Shown in pieces: positions 22,719 through 32,880 of a stretch of 64,000 nucleotides of DNA. This DNA is from Rhynchosporium graminicola (Eukaryota > Ascomycota > Leotiomycetes > Helotiales > Ploettnerulaceae): NCBI GenBank assembly GCA_900074885.1, contig FJUW01000005.1, positions 836,242-900,241 on the forward strand, given 5' to 3'. Every line of letters begins with the position of its first letter. Positions within the stretch are counted from its first letter, which is position 1. The notes below the pieces were generated by a model. That model had not been told where the DNA came from. It was given only the letters and a program-made list of their open reading frames with translations, and ran no database searches. The position numbers and the translations under genes are program-made.

Positions 22719-24450
22719 CTACTCCGGGATAGAAGGAGTGATATTCTGATATTGCTCTGGTCGTTGAACAGCGCCGAATCGCATTTCACCCACGTCGAAA
22801 ATCTAGACAGTCGTAAGCGTGGTCACAAGGGGAACAGTGGGGGACTTACAGCATAGATACTCTTCAAGACAGTATCGCCGAGAATATCGAAGGGCAAGTC
22901 GCCTCGGCTCTGGATGCCGCCGTATACCGTTCCATTGCCAATATCAACAAATCCGAGGTCCTCCTTTTGGATGATGAATTGCTTCTCACCAATGGCAAAA
23001 GTCACATCAGGGAACTGGTCAATGGTAGTGTCGGAAGGATATACCCATCCCTGGTTGTCCTTATCGTAAGTTGCACCTTTGATGGCGCCATACACTGCCT
23101 CGCAAACCTCATCAGATACGAGAGCCAAGGTGGTTCCAGTGTCCATAATGGCAGTGTTTCCGGGCTGCGAAACTTCCTTTCCATTCACAACTGCAGATGC
23201 TGAGTCGACAGTCCAGAAACCCTTGGAACTGTCGACAGGAGTGTAGTAGATTTCTCCTCCAGATGCATCGACTGTGGCTTGGTCAATGTAGCCAAAGGTA
23301 TAAAAGCCTTCGCCCTTGTCAGGCTCGTTTGCGTCACGCCTATGAACATGGGGAGTTAGCAATTATTTGTCCAAGAAAGATTTTTTGGGAGAAGAGATAA
23401 GACATGATCTTGAAACATTATGAAAAGGATGCGAAGAAATGGGTTTCACCGATACGTACCATGAGCCAAGCTTTGCTGTAAAGAGCTCGGCGGACTTAGG
23501 AATGCTTTTCTGCGCAATCACTACGACAAGTCAGATGTGTCAACTATGCTTCCGGTAGGTAAAGGGATCTGATATGATGGACTGGGTACACATACTGTTT
23601 TCAACAGGGGTCAGAGCCTTCTTTGGCTTGACAGTGTTGATCTTGCCAAAAGCAAGACCGAGGAGTCCATCGCCAATCCCTCTCGTGAACTGAGCAGATA
23701 TGTTCTTTGCAAGCTCGATCGATTGTCCTTCGATTTTCAGCCCACCAAGGATCACGTCGTCTGTGCCGACGGTCCCTGAAGCGGAAGATTTGTCGCCGTA
23801 TGAGATCTTCCAGGTGGAGTTGGTAGTAGCCTTGAAAGTGTCTGACTTTTTGGAGTCAAAAATCGCATGCCCTGTCTTCTTCCCAGAAGTCTGGATAGCG
23901 TCTGGAAGTTGCGTGGACCAAACCTATACAAACGTTAGCTTGTCTCATGATGATCAAGTTCGACCTCGGAAGATGTCACACCCAAAGATCCGCAGATCCT
24001 GTGTCAAAGTCTAGCAAGAGAGTCTGAGGTTGAGAACCAATTTGCACAGGGGAGAGGTAAAGAGCATCGTTCTGCTGGTCATCTGCAGTAACCTCGCCCT
24101 TCGTACCGGAAGCATCGACTTGAACAAGGGTACGTGCAGTTGGTGAGTTCCCACCCTATACGCAATGGGTTAGCAAACGTTCGTTGAAAGACGTGTCGGG
24201 AAGATGAGGAGACTTAGTAACGTCTCAAGAAGATCTCGTGACATTGGAGACGGAGTCTCTTGCGTACCATTTTGCAGAGAAGTCCAAGATGACCAGACTC
24301 GGAGGCCTTGTCAAGTTGAACGTAAGGTCCTGGTTGTGTGGGCTGGAAGCCCCATTTTTGCAAAAGGTAGACGTATGACTTAAGACCGTCTTTCTCGTAC
24401 TTCTCATTGGTGACGATGCTGACCTTCTGGAGGTCTTGAGTGGCAGACAT
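22719..24450 (-). CDS. pepsin-like aspartic protease (family A1), no signal peptide
   Basis: Six exons (24450-24268, 24155-23982, 23923-23596, 23520-23460, 23339-22850, 22802-22719) sum to 440 codons, 439 residues. The two catalytic motifs are DTGS (Asp about 112, in [15 protein letters not shown]) and DTGT (Asp about 315, in [12 protein letters not shown]). The flap is [13 protein letters not shown] with the conserved Tyr. The fold ends with the usual [13 protein letters not shown] strand. All five introns are GT-AG and each junction preserves a pepsin-family motif. The N-terminus ([20 protein letters not shown]) is polar with no secretion signal, although a propeptide-like region precedes the mature start. 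It may be an intracellular or unconventionally exported enzyme, or a signal-bearing exon may be missing upstream. I saw no better start. Confidence 0.93.
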
Positions 24451-25485
24451 GATGGGCGATTGGATTGAGTGGATAATGTATTTAGTTGAGGTATTTTGAT
24501 GTCGTGAGAAGTTTAGGGAACTGATAACAATAGTGTAGATGAGAATGATGACTTTGGTAAGAAGGAGGAGAAGAAGAAAAGAGAGAATGGGTGAGGTACT
24601 TATGTATCATACTTCCCAGCATCGGAGAGCAGGACCGACATGAGCTTGAACGTATTTGCAGTTGCCAAACACAGGGAAAGAGCGAGGCTAGGCAATTGGG
24701 AAGCGGCATAGTAACCTCAATATTTTAGAATATTACACCATTCAGGTGATCAAAAAGACGTGTGACTTTACACAAAATATCTGGGCTTGTCTTAATTCTT
24801 ATTCATGACCTGGACATCAAGTTGTGAGCAGTCTTAAGGTACCCGACCACTTCTCATTCGCTGATTAGAAATTGGTCTACCCTTAAAGGAGCGATATTAT
24901 TATCATAGATGTGTACACATGTAACTGGCGATTTGTATTCTTGACCGGATCTATCTCCATGTCGAGCTAAAGCTCGGAGGGCGGTCCCTCAAAGTAGGAC
25001 AAATCGCTCTCCTCGAAGCATGATTGATAGATGGCGATTTTCGATTTGAGCTTAAAGGGCATCAAAGGTATTACCCATAAGCAATTTAGTGTAAATTTTC
25101 TAACCTAGAACTTATTAGGATTGAGAAAAAAAATGCATCCAAATCCCATCGTAGGTGTTGTAAAACTGAAAGTCTGAAGGTTGCTCTTGGACGGCCTAAG
25201 CGACCTGTGTAACGAGACTATGTCAACACGGCCTCAAGTAGTGCCCAGCTCATGTCAATAGAGTCGTTACTTGCCAAGGCATCAGCCGAAACATCATTGT
25301 GGAGGTCTCTAAATTTCGAAGGCGTATTTTGCTATTTATAAGCTCTTTATTAGTATCCTAATTGTGTCGCACAAAAGCAGCTCACTGGTCTAGGAATTTA
25401 GTTGGCCATCTTCAGTAGACGCTACTGATGCTAGAGCCATTCTCCATGACCAAAGCCAGACCACCTTATCATAACGAAGCTGAAT
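24451..25485. other. intergenic, no supported gene
   Basis: Non-coding DNA between the UstYa-like gene's stop and the aspartic protease start. Both genes are on the minus strand, so the protease promoter should lie near 24451-24750. No repeat, tRNA or extra exon was recognised. Confidence 0.5.
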
Positions 25486-26460
25486 TCATATTAGTATACC
25501 GGCTTTGTCGCCAGACCTATGCTCAATGGCCCAATCTCGAATGGCGTCCCAGTCCCTACACTGATGTGTAGAATTCGCGCCTGTGAAACCCAACCGACGC
25601 TCAACACCATCAGACCCCTTCACAACCGCAGCATAATCGAGTGTAGTATCCCCAGCACATAATATCGCTTGTCTGACTGTTCGATAATCAACATCTTACC
25701 AGAACATCACCGAAAGGACGTCTTACTATAGTCTATACAATGATATTCATGCCCTTCACCCGCATATCTCGATCTATCTTTCTTTTCGTATTTCATGATT
25801 ACGTGTCTGATTACAGCCTGAGCCCAAGTCAGTACTTTGAAGTCATTTTAATGAACTCATATCACACCAAACAATGAAGTTGATGCGTGATGGAGAGAGA
25901 ATAAACTTCTCCTTCTTCCGGGTCGCCTTCTATACTCTTGCTTTCCGGCATGTCGAATCTCCTTGGATGCGGCACGCGCACGAATCCCGCACCAACTACA
26001 AAAGTATATTAGTCGGCTATGAAGGTCCATGTCCGAAGTATAAAACTTACTCGGCATCATGTCCCTCCACAAACTGTCTGCATCTGATCCTGTACCCGCA
26101 TATTTCGTTGGGAAATCGAACTTCACTTCCTTTATTGGAACTATTGAGCTAATCAGCAATCCATCCACGGAAGAATGAATGAATAAAAATCTCCGGGCTC
26201 TGCTCACTCTCTGGAAGAAAGCTCTGAGGCTGGAGCAAACCAGCTTGTGACAAGTGAGACCAATCTACCTCCTGGCTATGTTCCGCACCATTCCAGTTCT
26301 GACCGACACCAAACCCAATACCAAAACATAAGCCCGCTACGACTCCGAATCCGATTATTGTTATCAATGTACCGGTGCCCAGGAACGTTTTGCGGGGAAT
26401 GCGCTGATATGTGGCGTCCTCGTCTCCAGGGATCGCCCCGTATTCGTCAGGTGGCATCAT
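25486..26460 (-). CDS. UstYa-like (DUF3328) oxidase-family protein
   Basis: Five exons, 26460-26208, 26140-26051, 25995-25868, 25817-25727 and 25676-25486, with introns of 50-67 bp, give 250 residues. No single frame shows this gene; it appears only after splicing. A short cytosolic tail (MMPPDEYGAIPGDED) precedes one membrane segment at about 28-53. The luminal domain has the family pattern: a DADSLWRDMMP segment, GAGFVRVPHPRRF, a first HxxHC motif (HQLHC, residues 152-156), a second HxxHC motif (HEYHC, 180-184) followed by IDYIRQAILC, and a HQCRDWD motif near 225. UstYa proteins act in ribosomal-peptide mycotoxin pathways such as ustiloxin, catalysing oxidative cyclisation, while other members serve other pathways. 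No precursor peptide with tandem repeats is visible nearby, so the pathway is unknown. I chose the start at the first ATG, which has ACC before it. Confidence 0.93.
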
Positions 26461-26794
26461 GGTACGGCCTTGATGTGGAGCATATTGAAAACATATGGAA
26501 GACACACTATTTATAAGTAAACATATCGAAACATGAAGTTCTCATAATATCAGACTGACAGATTCGTTTCTCCGGCTTGGCGTCGTGCGGCGTTCAGCAT
26601 GACTTTGTTTTGTCCTCGTGGTTGGCGCACGCGTTCCATAATTTATCCACCACAGGCTGAAGAGATATTCTCGACACGTACGGAACCATTGAACCTAGGC
26701 CGAACCTCAAATGAGACAAGATGAGGCGACATTTGTCTTGAAGAATCGCAAGTAGTACACAGTTGAAAGCAGGGAATCCGGAACTAAATTGCAT
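26461..26794. promoter_or_regulatory. short intergenic gap upstream of the UstYa-like gene
   Basis: This 334 bp gap separates the MRF1 stop codon from the UstYa-like start; both genes are on the minus strand. It must hold the 3' end of MRF1 and the UstYa-like promoter. No particular motif was identified. Confidence 0.5.
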
Positions 26795-28117
26795 TTATGT
26801 TGAAGAAGTGGCTGCCTCTTCCTCGGCTAGCATACCCTCAATCTCACGATCACTAAACCACGTCCTTACGCTACCTATGATCTTGTCCAATTCATCTCCC
26901 CCTTCCATCACATCATCTAGGTTATGGACACTAAGTCCGCTTCGATGATCCGTAACTCTCTGCTGTCCCCAATTATATGTCCGGACTTTATCTCCGCGAC
27001 CCATCTTCGCAACACCAATAACACCTCGTCGCAATTTCATAACTTCCTCCTCCCTTGCTTCTCGTCTAGCTTGCGCCAGTTTTGATCTGAGCACCTGCCA
27101 TGCCTTTTCACGATTTTTGTGTTGTGACCGAGAATCTTGCATACTGACCACAGTATTGGTAGGAATATGCGTCAACCGAACAGCTGAATCTGTAGTGTTG
27201 ACGTGCTGACCACCAGCACCTCTGGCCCTCATCACATCCGTTTTGACGTCCGTAGAATTGACATAGTAGTCACTGTTCGGATCATTCATATCCTCCTCCC
27301 ACATCTCCTTTCCATCACTGCTTGCCGCCGGTAGACTAGGTAGCACCAGGACGCCCACAGCACTTGTATGTGTCCTACCCTTCTGCTCCGTGGCCGGCAC
27401 ACGCTGTACCCGGTGTACACCAGCCTCACTCCTTAATTGCCCATATGCGCCCGGACTGTCGATTTCGAGAATGGCTTCTGCAAGAGCAGGCGAATCTGAT
27501 GAATCTCCATCCTGGGTCTCATATTTAAGGACAGAAGAACGAAGGTTCCTTCGCGTGCAGTACGACTGATACATGCGCAATAGATCCGCCGCGAATATAG
27601 CTGCTTCACTTCCTCCAGCACCAGGCCGTACCTCGATCAGACATGGCATATCCTCAAATGGATGTTTAGGGGTAAGAGCTGTCGAAAGTTTCCGAGATAG
27701 TAAATCCAGATCTTCGACAGTTGCGACCAAGTCCTCTGAAGCTAGCTCACGAAGCTCTGCCTCTGTCGTGGGATCATCGAATAGCTTCTGTAGCTCATCT
27801 TGCGTCTCTCGAGTATTCTCCCATTCTCTTAACGCTTCGGCTACGCTCTTCAATTCCCCTATCCTCTTTGCAATCTTCGCGTCAAATGTGTCCGAGCTCT
27901 CTGTGATTAATTGCTCGTGTTCAATGGCCATATTACGCGCTCGCGCAAGTAGAACTGGTGAAATAGATGCTTTGCTCTCTTGATGACATTAGTTATCTAA
28001 GCAGGTAGAGAGGGTGCCATTGTGCTCACTCGTGCTGGAGAATCGGAGCAGTCTCCGCCGGCTCGGCTTCAAGCATGTCTTTATACATCGTTGACAGATC
28101 CAGGAAGCTCCAAACAT
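26795..28117 (-). CDS. MRF1: mitochondrial peptide chain release factor 1
   Basis: A class I release factor that reads UAA/UAG on mitochondrial ribosomes and triggers peptide release. Exons 28117-28030 and 27978-26795, with a 51 bp GTGAGC...CAAG intron, give 423 residues. Exon 1 encodes an Arg/Lys/Cys-rich leader (MFGASWICQRCIKTCLKPSR) that looks like a mitochondrial presequence. The core has IEVRPGAGGSEA, the stop-codon motif PAT within GVHRVQRVPATEQ, and the catalytic GGQ in RARGAGGQHVNTTDSAVR (residues about 285-287). It ends with the RTYNWGQQRVTDHR strand. An acidic insertion of about 20 residues precedes the GGQ helix. Length and motifs are those of a complete RF1. Confidence 0.96.
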
Positions 28118-29198
28118 GGTCAATCGTCGGATGGCAAGCCCGCCTCTCTATCTATTTACATGTGCCTCCCTAAATTATTTGAAAGCGGTGAAGTTCTGCC
28201 GAATCGTATACCAAAAGCCTACAGTGCCTACAGAGGTACAGCTGGTATTCCCCTGAATTTATAGGGGTCCCCGGCCACTTTACGCTTTTCTTAATCAGGA
28301 TATAAACATAAGAAGATTTTGGTGTGCATAACCTATAGCACAGAGCAGTCACTACTATAATAGGGACAGCTGCAGTCCCCCTGCCGAAACTAGGGGTAAA
28401 AGAGAACCGCTATACCTCCGTACGTAGATACCTATGCCGCGTAAATAAACTTGACGGGCTAAGGACTCATATCTACCTGGCAACTGTCTAGCTGCCAAAA
28501 ACGTACGATTTTCTCAGCCACAATATCATTCCAGCAGATTTACTCCGAAAGTACTTCTGCAGGCTTTTCCAAAGTCTAGGAAATTTCCACTGATCGAGTA
28601 TTATGAAACAGCTTGTTCTGCAGTAACTACCTTAGTGTTGGTGTCCTCACGCAACTTAACCGGCCGAGTTTGTTTACGTAGCATAGCTTACCCATGAGCC
28701 TTCCATTACCGCCTCTCGTGGCGTTGGTAGGATCTTGTTCGCAATTAGTGGCATTGTGCTTTCGAAGACAATACTACTAATTTGTGTTAAGCTCTTGTCC
28801 TTCAAAATTAAAGACTCGTATTCTGTGTATCTTTACTCCGAGAATCAATGAATGTAGACACCAAGGTTAGTTTAACATTACATTTATCCAATTATTTCAT
28901 AGTAACTTCTCGATTAGATTTTCTGATATAGTTAGTTCCCTAAGGTAAAGGTAATTGAGATAACCCCTACGGAGTTGCCCCCGCGCAGGGGTGCTGCATC
29001 CGAGGCGTTTCCATCCCATTTCTACATAACATCCGCAAACACGTTTCTTCTCGTGACTATTGACGCTCACGTTAGAAAGCAAAGAAAATCCTCCATAAAT
29101 TTTCTCAGGTACTCAAATCCCCGTATCTCGCAGGTAATCCTATCACTTACTGTACCTCAAAATAAGAACTTACCCCTCCACAGACCGCCACGACCACT
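28118..29198. promoter_or_regulatory. divergent upstream region of MRF1 and the GGT-like gene
   Basis: A 1.1 kb region separates two divergent start codons. It contains two related short motifs at 28232-28272 and 28363-28397, each with ACAGCTG followed by CCCCT, 8-9 bases, and AGGGG. The rest shows no gene. Confidence 0.5.
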
Positions 29199-31182
29199 AT
29201 GCCTCTCAACGTCAAATCGGTGTATCCGGCCACGGAGCCCCAATTTCTAGACTTTCCCAGCAGGAGAAGCGTAGTACATAGTACGGAGGGCATGATAGCA
29301 TGTACGCAACCTTTAGCAGCTCGATGTGGACTCAAAATCTTTGATCTCGGTGGAAACGCAGCTGTAAGTAAGTGAACCCCACTTCCGGGGGACTTGCTAA
29401 TAATGATCAGGATGCTGCAGTTGCAGTTGGTATGTCTCATCTGCAAATTATAGAGTGTTTCTAATAAGTTTCAGCCGCGGCTTTGAATGTGACAGAACCC
29501 ACTTCAACTGGAATCGGTGGTGATATGTTCTGTCTCTACTACGATGCAAAGACCAAGAAGATCTCGGCTATGAATGGCTCTGGTCGCTCAGGAGCAAAGT
29601 CGACTCTTGAAGCCACCCGTAAGGCACTTGGTGTCAAAGATGGCGAAGCCGGCGAAATGCCACTTGATAGTGTTCATGCTGTTACCATACCAGGAGCTGC
29701 TGCGGGATGGGTAGACACCGTGGAACGTTTTGGTAGCGGAAAGCTCTCTATGGAGCAGATCTTAAATCCTGCTATCGAACTTGCCGAGAAAGGTTTCCCT
29801 GTATCTGAATTCGCTTGTGAACTGGTAAGATCTCTTCTCGCACTTTTACGTGAACATCACTTATGTCAGCAAAACAGTGGGCGGCAGGAACCAAATCTCT
29901 CAAAAAAGCATCACCAAACTACGCCGAGCTTCTCAAAGCTGATCCATCAGCTCCTGACGGTTATAGAGCTCCACGACCAGGAGAGCTAATCAAGAATCCT
30001 GGTCTCGCTCAGACTTTCCACACCCTCGCCAAAGAAGGCAAGAAAGGTTTCTACACCGGCCGTATCGCCGACTCCATCATCCAAGCCACCAATGACCGTG
30101 GTGGTTTCATTACCCACTCCGATTTGGAAGCTCATCTTGAGGCTGGAACCGAGCCCGTCAACCCAATATCCTACGTTTTCAAAGGCCAAAACTACAGCAA
30201 AACACATCCCGAGTTCGTAGACGGCGCTTCAGGTCAAGGAAGCAACGAAGATGACCACGGCGTCGAGCTCTGGGAACACCCTCCCAATGGTCAAGGAATC
30301 ATAGCACTCATGGCACTTGGAGTATTCGAAGCCCTCGAAGAAAGCGGCAAGATCCCTGTCTTCAAGCCTGAAGATCATAATTCCGCCGAATACCTCCACG
30401 CCGTCATTGAGTCCTTACGTATCGCTTTGGGCGACGCAGCATGGTTCGTCTCCGATCCTTCGCACTCCAAAATTCCTTCGGCAGAATTAGTATCTAAACC
30501 CTATCTCGCCGAACGAGCCAAGCTCTACAACGCTGCGAAAGCGACGGACAAGATCCACGACCACGGCAGCCCAGCCCACAACCCCAGCGACACCGTTTAC
30601 TTCGCCGTCACCGACAAGCACGGGAACGGAATATCCTTCATCAACTCCCTCTTCCACGGTTTTGGCTCCGGTATCATCCCCAAAGATACTGGGTTCGTAC
30701 TCCAGAACCGCGGTGGCGGATTCCGTCTTACGCCCAACCACCCAAATGCTCTTGCGCCATCAAAAAGACCATACCACACCATCATCCCCGCGATGATAAC
30801 CAACGCCCACGATGGCAGTCTCCACTCCATCTACGGTGTCATGGGAGGATACATGCAACCCCAAGGCCACGTACAAGTCCTACTTAACATGTTAGTATTC
30901 AAACATAACCCACAAGTCGCGCTCGATGCGCCTAGGTTCTTGGTTGGCGCCGATAATATGCCTGGTGATGGGAATGGGAGGACGGTATTCCTTGAAGAAG
31001 GGATCAGCGAGGAGGTGTGTGAGAAGTTGAAGAGCATGGGCCATGAGGCGAGGATTGTTAAGGGTTATGAGAGGGCGTTGTTTGGAAGGGGACAGTTGAT
31101 TAGGAGTCATGTAGAGGATGGGGTGATTGTGTCTTCGGGAGGAAGTGATCTCAGAGGTGATGGAGCTGCATTCCCTGGCTAA
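29199..31182 (+). CDS. gamma-glutamyltranspeptidase-like N-terminal nucleophile hydrolase
   Basis: GGT-family enzymes cleave or transfer gamma-glutamyl groups after self-cleavage to a catalytic Thr. Exons 29199-29363, 29411-29429 (only 19 bases), 29475-29824 and 29878-31182 sum to 613 codons, 612 residues. The N-terminal part has DAAVAVAAALNVTEPTSTGI then GGDMF. The processing site with the nucleophile is PSDTVYFAVTDKHGNGISF (Thr about 417). The oxyanion/substrate region includes NSLFHGFGSG and GGGFRL. The end, SDLRGDGAAFPG, matches the family's SDPRKDGAA-type tail. There is no signal peptide or membrane anchor, so this is the cytosolic-type branch (YwrD-like) and not the vacuolar Ecm38 type. 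The last intron uses the second of two possible acceptors (CAG before TGG), because only it restores frame. Confidence 0.92.
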
Positions 31183-31327
31183 AAGCTGAGACGTGAATCT
31201 GTAAATCTCTCGCTTAACGTTGAGAAAGTAAACCCGAGAACAAAAGCAAAGCCGGTTTTTTCTTCAATGTTGTTCCGATCAGATATCTTCCAATCAGCAG
31301 CTTGCCCACACATAATCTATCCCGAGC

Positions 31328-32377
31328 TCAATCCTCCTCCCAAGGCTGTCTCCCCTCCTCCCCAAGAACCTCCTCCACAACCCTCTTCTCCCTCCCATCC
31401 CGGTCCACAAACCTCCACTCAACCCTCCTACTCTTCACCCCACTCCTCTCTCTCCTCTTCTCACCCTCCTCCCCCTCAAACCACACCTGACTCACATCCC
31501 AAAAATCCCTCTCCGCCCTCTTCCTTCTCAAACCCTCTCTAACACCCAACCCATCCACCTCCCAGGCGCCATACCCCCGTTCCCTCTCTCCCATCCTCAC
31601 ACCATGCGCTCTTTCCCCATCAAAGCCCCCATTCACACTCCCATCCTCCTTCTCGGGACTCATGTACTCGGGATCAATCCCGACATACTCCACACGATTC
31701 ACAGGGAATCTCAAAGCCGGGATATGGAGGTCCACGAACCTCGCACGTTTAAAAGCATGGCTAATAACAGTAACACGCTCAGGCCAAGAAAGAGCTCGTT
31801 TCTGAAAAAGGAGCAGCGAGAAGAGGATATTATGGAATGAATCCAGAGCTTGCTCTTCAAGATAGACATAATCTCTGAGACAACGCTGCTTCTCCCTCCC
31901 TCTACCATCCTCATCTCTTCCCTCCCCAGATTCTGCATCTGTCACTGAATCCAGAGTTGAGATCTGATCCTTTTTCTCGGGCGTTGGTATGGGCTTGGGC
32001 TTAGATCCAATTCCCATATCCTCATCCATTAACCCCCACCACCCCTCCCTCTCACAAACCCGCAGATAACTCCTCGCTTCCGACAAATCAACCTCAGGTC
32101 GCGTTTTCGAGCCGCTGAATACTAATATCGCACGCCCTGGCGGCGAAGCCGCTAAGAGTGAAACACCGGTTTTTATATGCGAGATGAAGGTTGGAACTTC
32201 GTCTTTTTGGAAGGGGGCGAGGAGCCAGTTCGAGGGGTTCACTGAAGCGGAAGAGGGTGAGGAAGCACGGGAAGAAGGACCAGTGTATATTGCGTGGCAG
32301 CACACGATTATGAGATGTGTGGGTGTTGGTATTGGTTTCGACGAGCTTGATGATGTGTTGAGCGGTGTTGGAGACAT
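31328..32377 (-). CDS. DUF218 (YdcF/SanA-like) protein
   Basis: A single exon of 349 residues with ATG at 32377. The DUF218 fold is seen as a THLIIVCCHAIYTG strand, an EVPTFISHIKTGVSLL helix, AILVFSGSKTRPEVDLSEAR, a FHNILFSLLLFQ helix, and ERVTVISHAFKRARFVDLHI. The C-terminal third is lengthened by a Gly/Arg/Glu-rich low-complexity stretch that ends in WEED. Fungal members of this family are uncharacterised; bacterial relatives are linked to envelope functions. The gene converges on the GGT-like gene, with 145 bp between their stop codons. The middle (residues about 125-165) is a polar insertion. The family call is good, the activity unknown. Confidence 0.85.
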   Translation of the reverse strand: MSPTPLNTSSSSSKPIPTPTHLIIVCCHAIYTGPSSRASSPSSASVNPSNWLLAPFQKDEVPTFISHIKTGVSLLAASPPGRAILVFSGSKTRPEVDLSEARSYLRVCEREGWWGLMDEDMGIGSKPKPIPTPEKKDQISTLDSVTDAESGEGRDEDGRGREKQRCLRDYVYLEEQALDSFHNILFSLLLFQKRALSWPERVTVISHAFKRARFVDLHIPALRFPVNRVEYVGIDPEYMSPEKEDGSVNGGFDGERAHGVRMGERERGYGAWEVDGLGVREGLRRKRAERDFWDVSQVWFEGEEGEKRRERSGVKSRRVEWRFVDRDGREKRVVEEVLGEEGRQPWEED

Positions 32378-32880
32378 TGGGATAGCTAGGTATGCTTTAA
32401 CTCCTTTGCAAAATAGTATCTCGGACCCAGCGATTTGTTTTCTTTACGAAGCATGTGAATAATCTGGCTAGGGATTGAGATGAGGAAAGGTCTTGCTTGG
32501 CACGTAATATTTCATGCGTAGAAGATGATCGACGCAACAGTGATGGCGGATCTACTTTTCTTGCTGTGACTAATATGAGTCGGATTTTGACGGCGTAGAA
32601 ACTTTGAGGGTCGAGTGTTGTGATTAGATTTTCATCTCTTGATGAGGCGGGTATTTGTGTGATTCACTGGTCGCTTTACGATTAAGGAGAGGTGAAGTCA
32701 GAATGTGGTGTGGTGCAATGGGTTTGATGATCGACCGCCTCGGGTCGAACCGATGTCTTTGTTTCCCCGGCTGAGTCGTGAACATGATGCGGAATCAAGA
32801 AGCACAAAACTGCCGAATCTTGAGCTTTTAACACATCTATCAGATGGAATGTAATATCAAGCTACCTAAAGTATCTCTGC
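32378..32880. other. intergenic, no supported gene
   Basis: About 500 bp lies between the DUF218 start and the SLY1 stop, both on the minus strand. It should contain the DUF218 promoter. A GGTTCGACCC string on the minus strand near 32730-32745 resembles a tRNA B box, but no tRNA fold surrounds it. Confidence 0.5.

Noticed and set aside
22719..26460. RiPP mycotoxin cluster around the UstYa-like gene
   Set aside because: There is no precursor peptide with tandem repeats, no tyrosinase, no second UstY gene and no dedicated transporter. The aspartic protease next to it is not a known RiPP partner.
32728..32750. Possible tRNA B box (GGTTCGACCC) on the minus strand
   Set aside because: No A box, acceptor stem or anticodon arm is found at the right distances.
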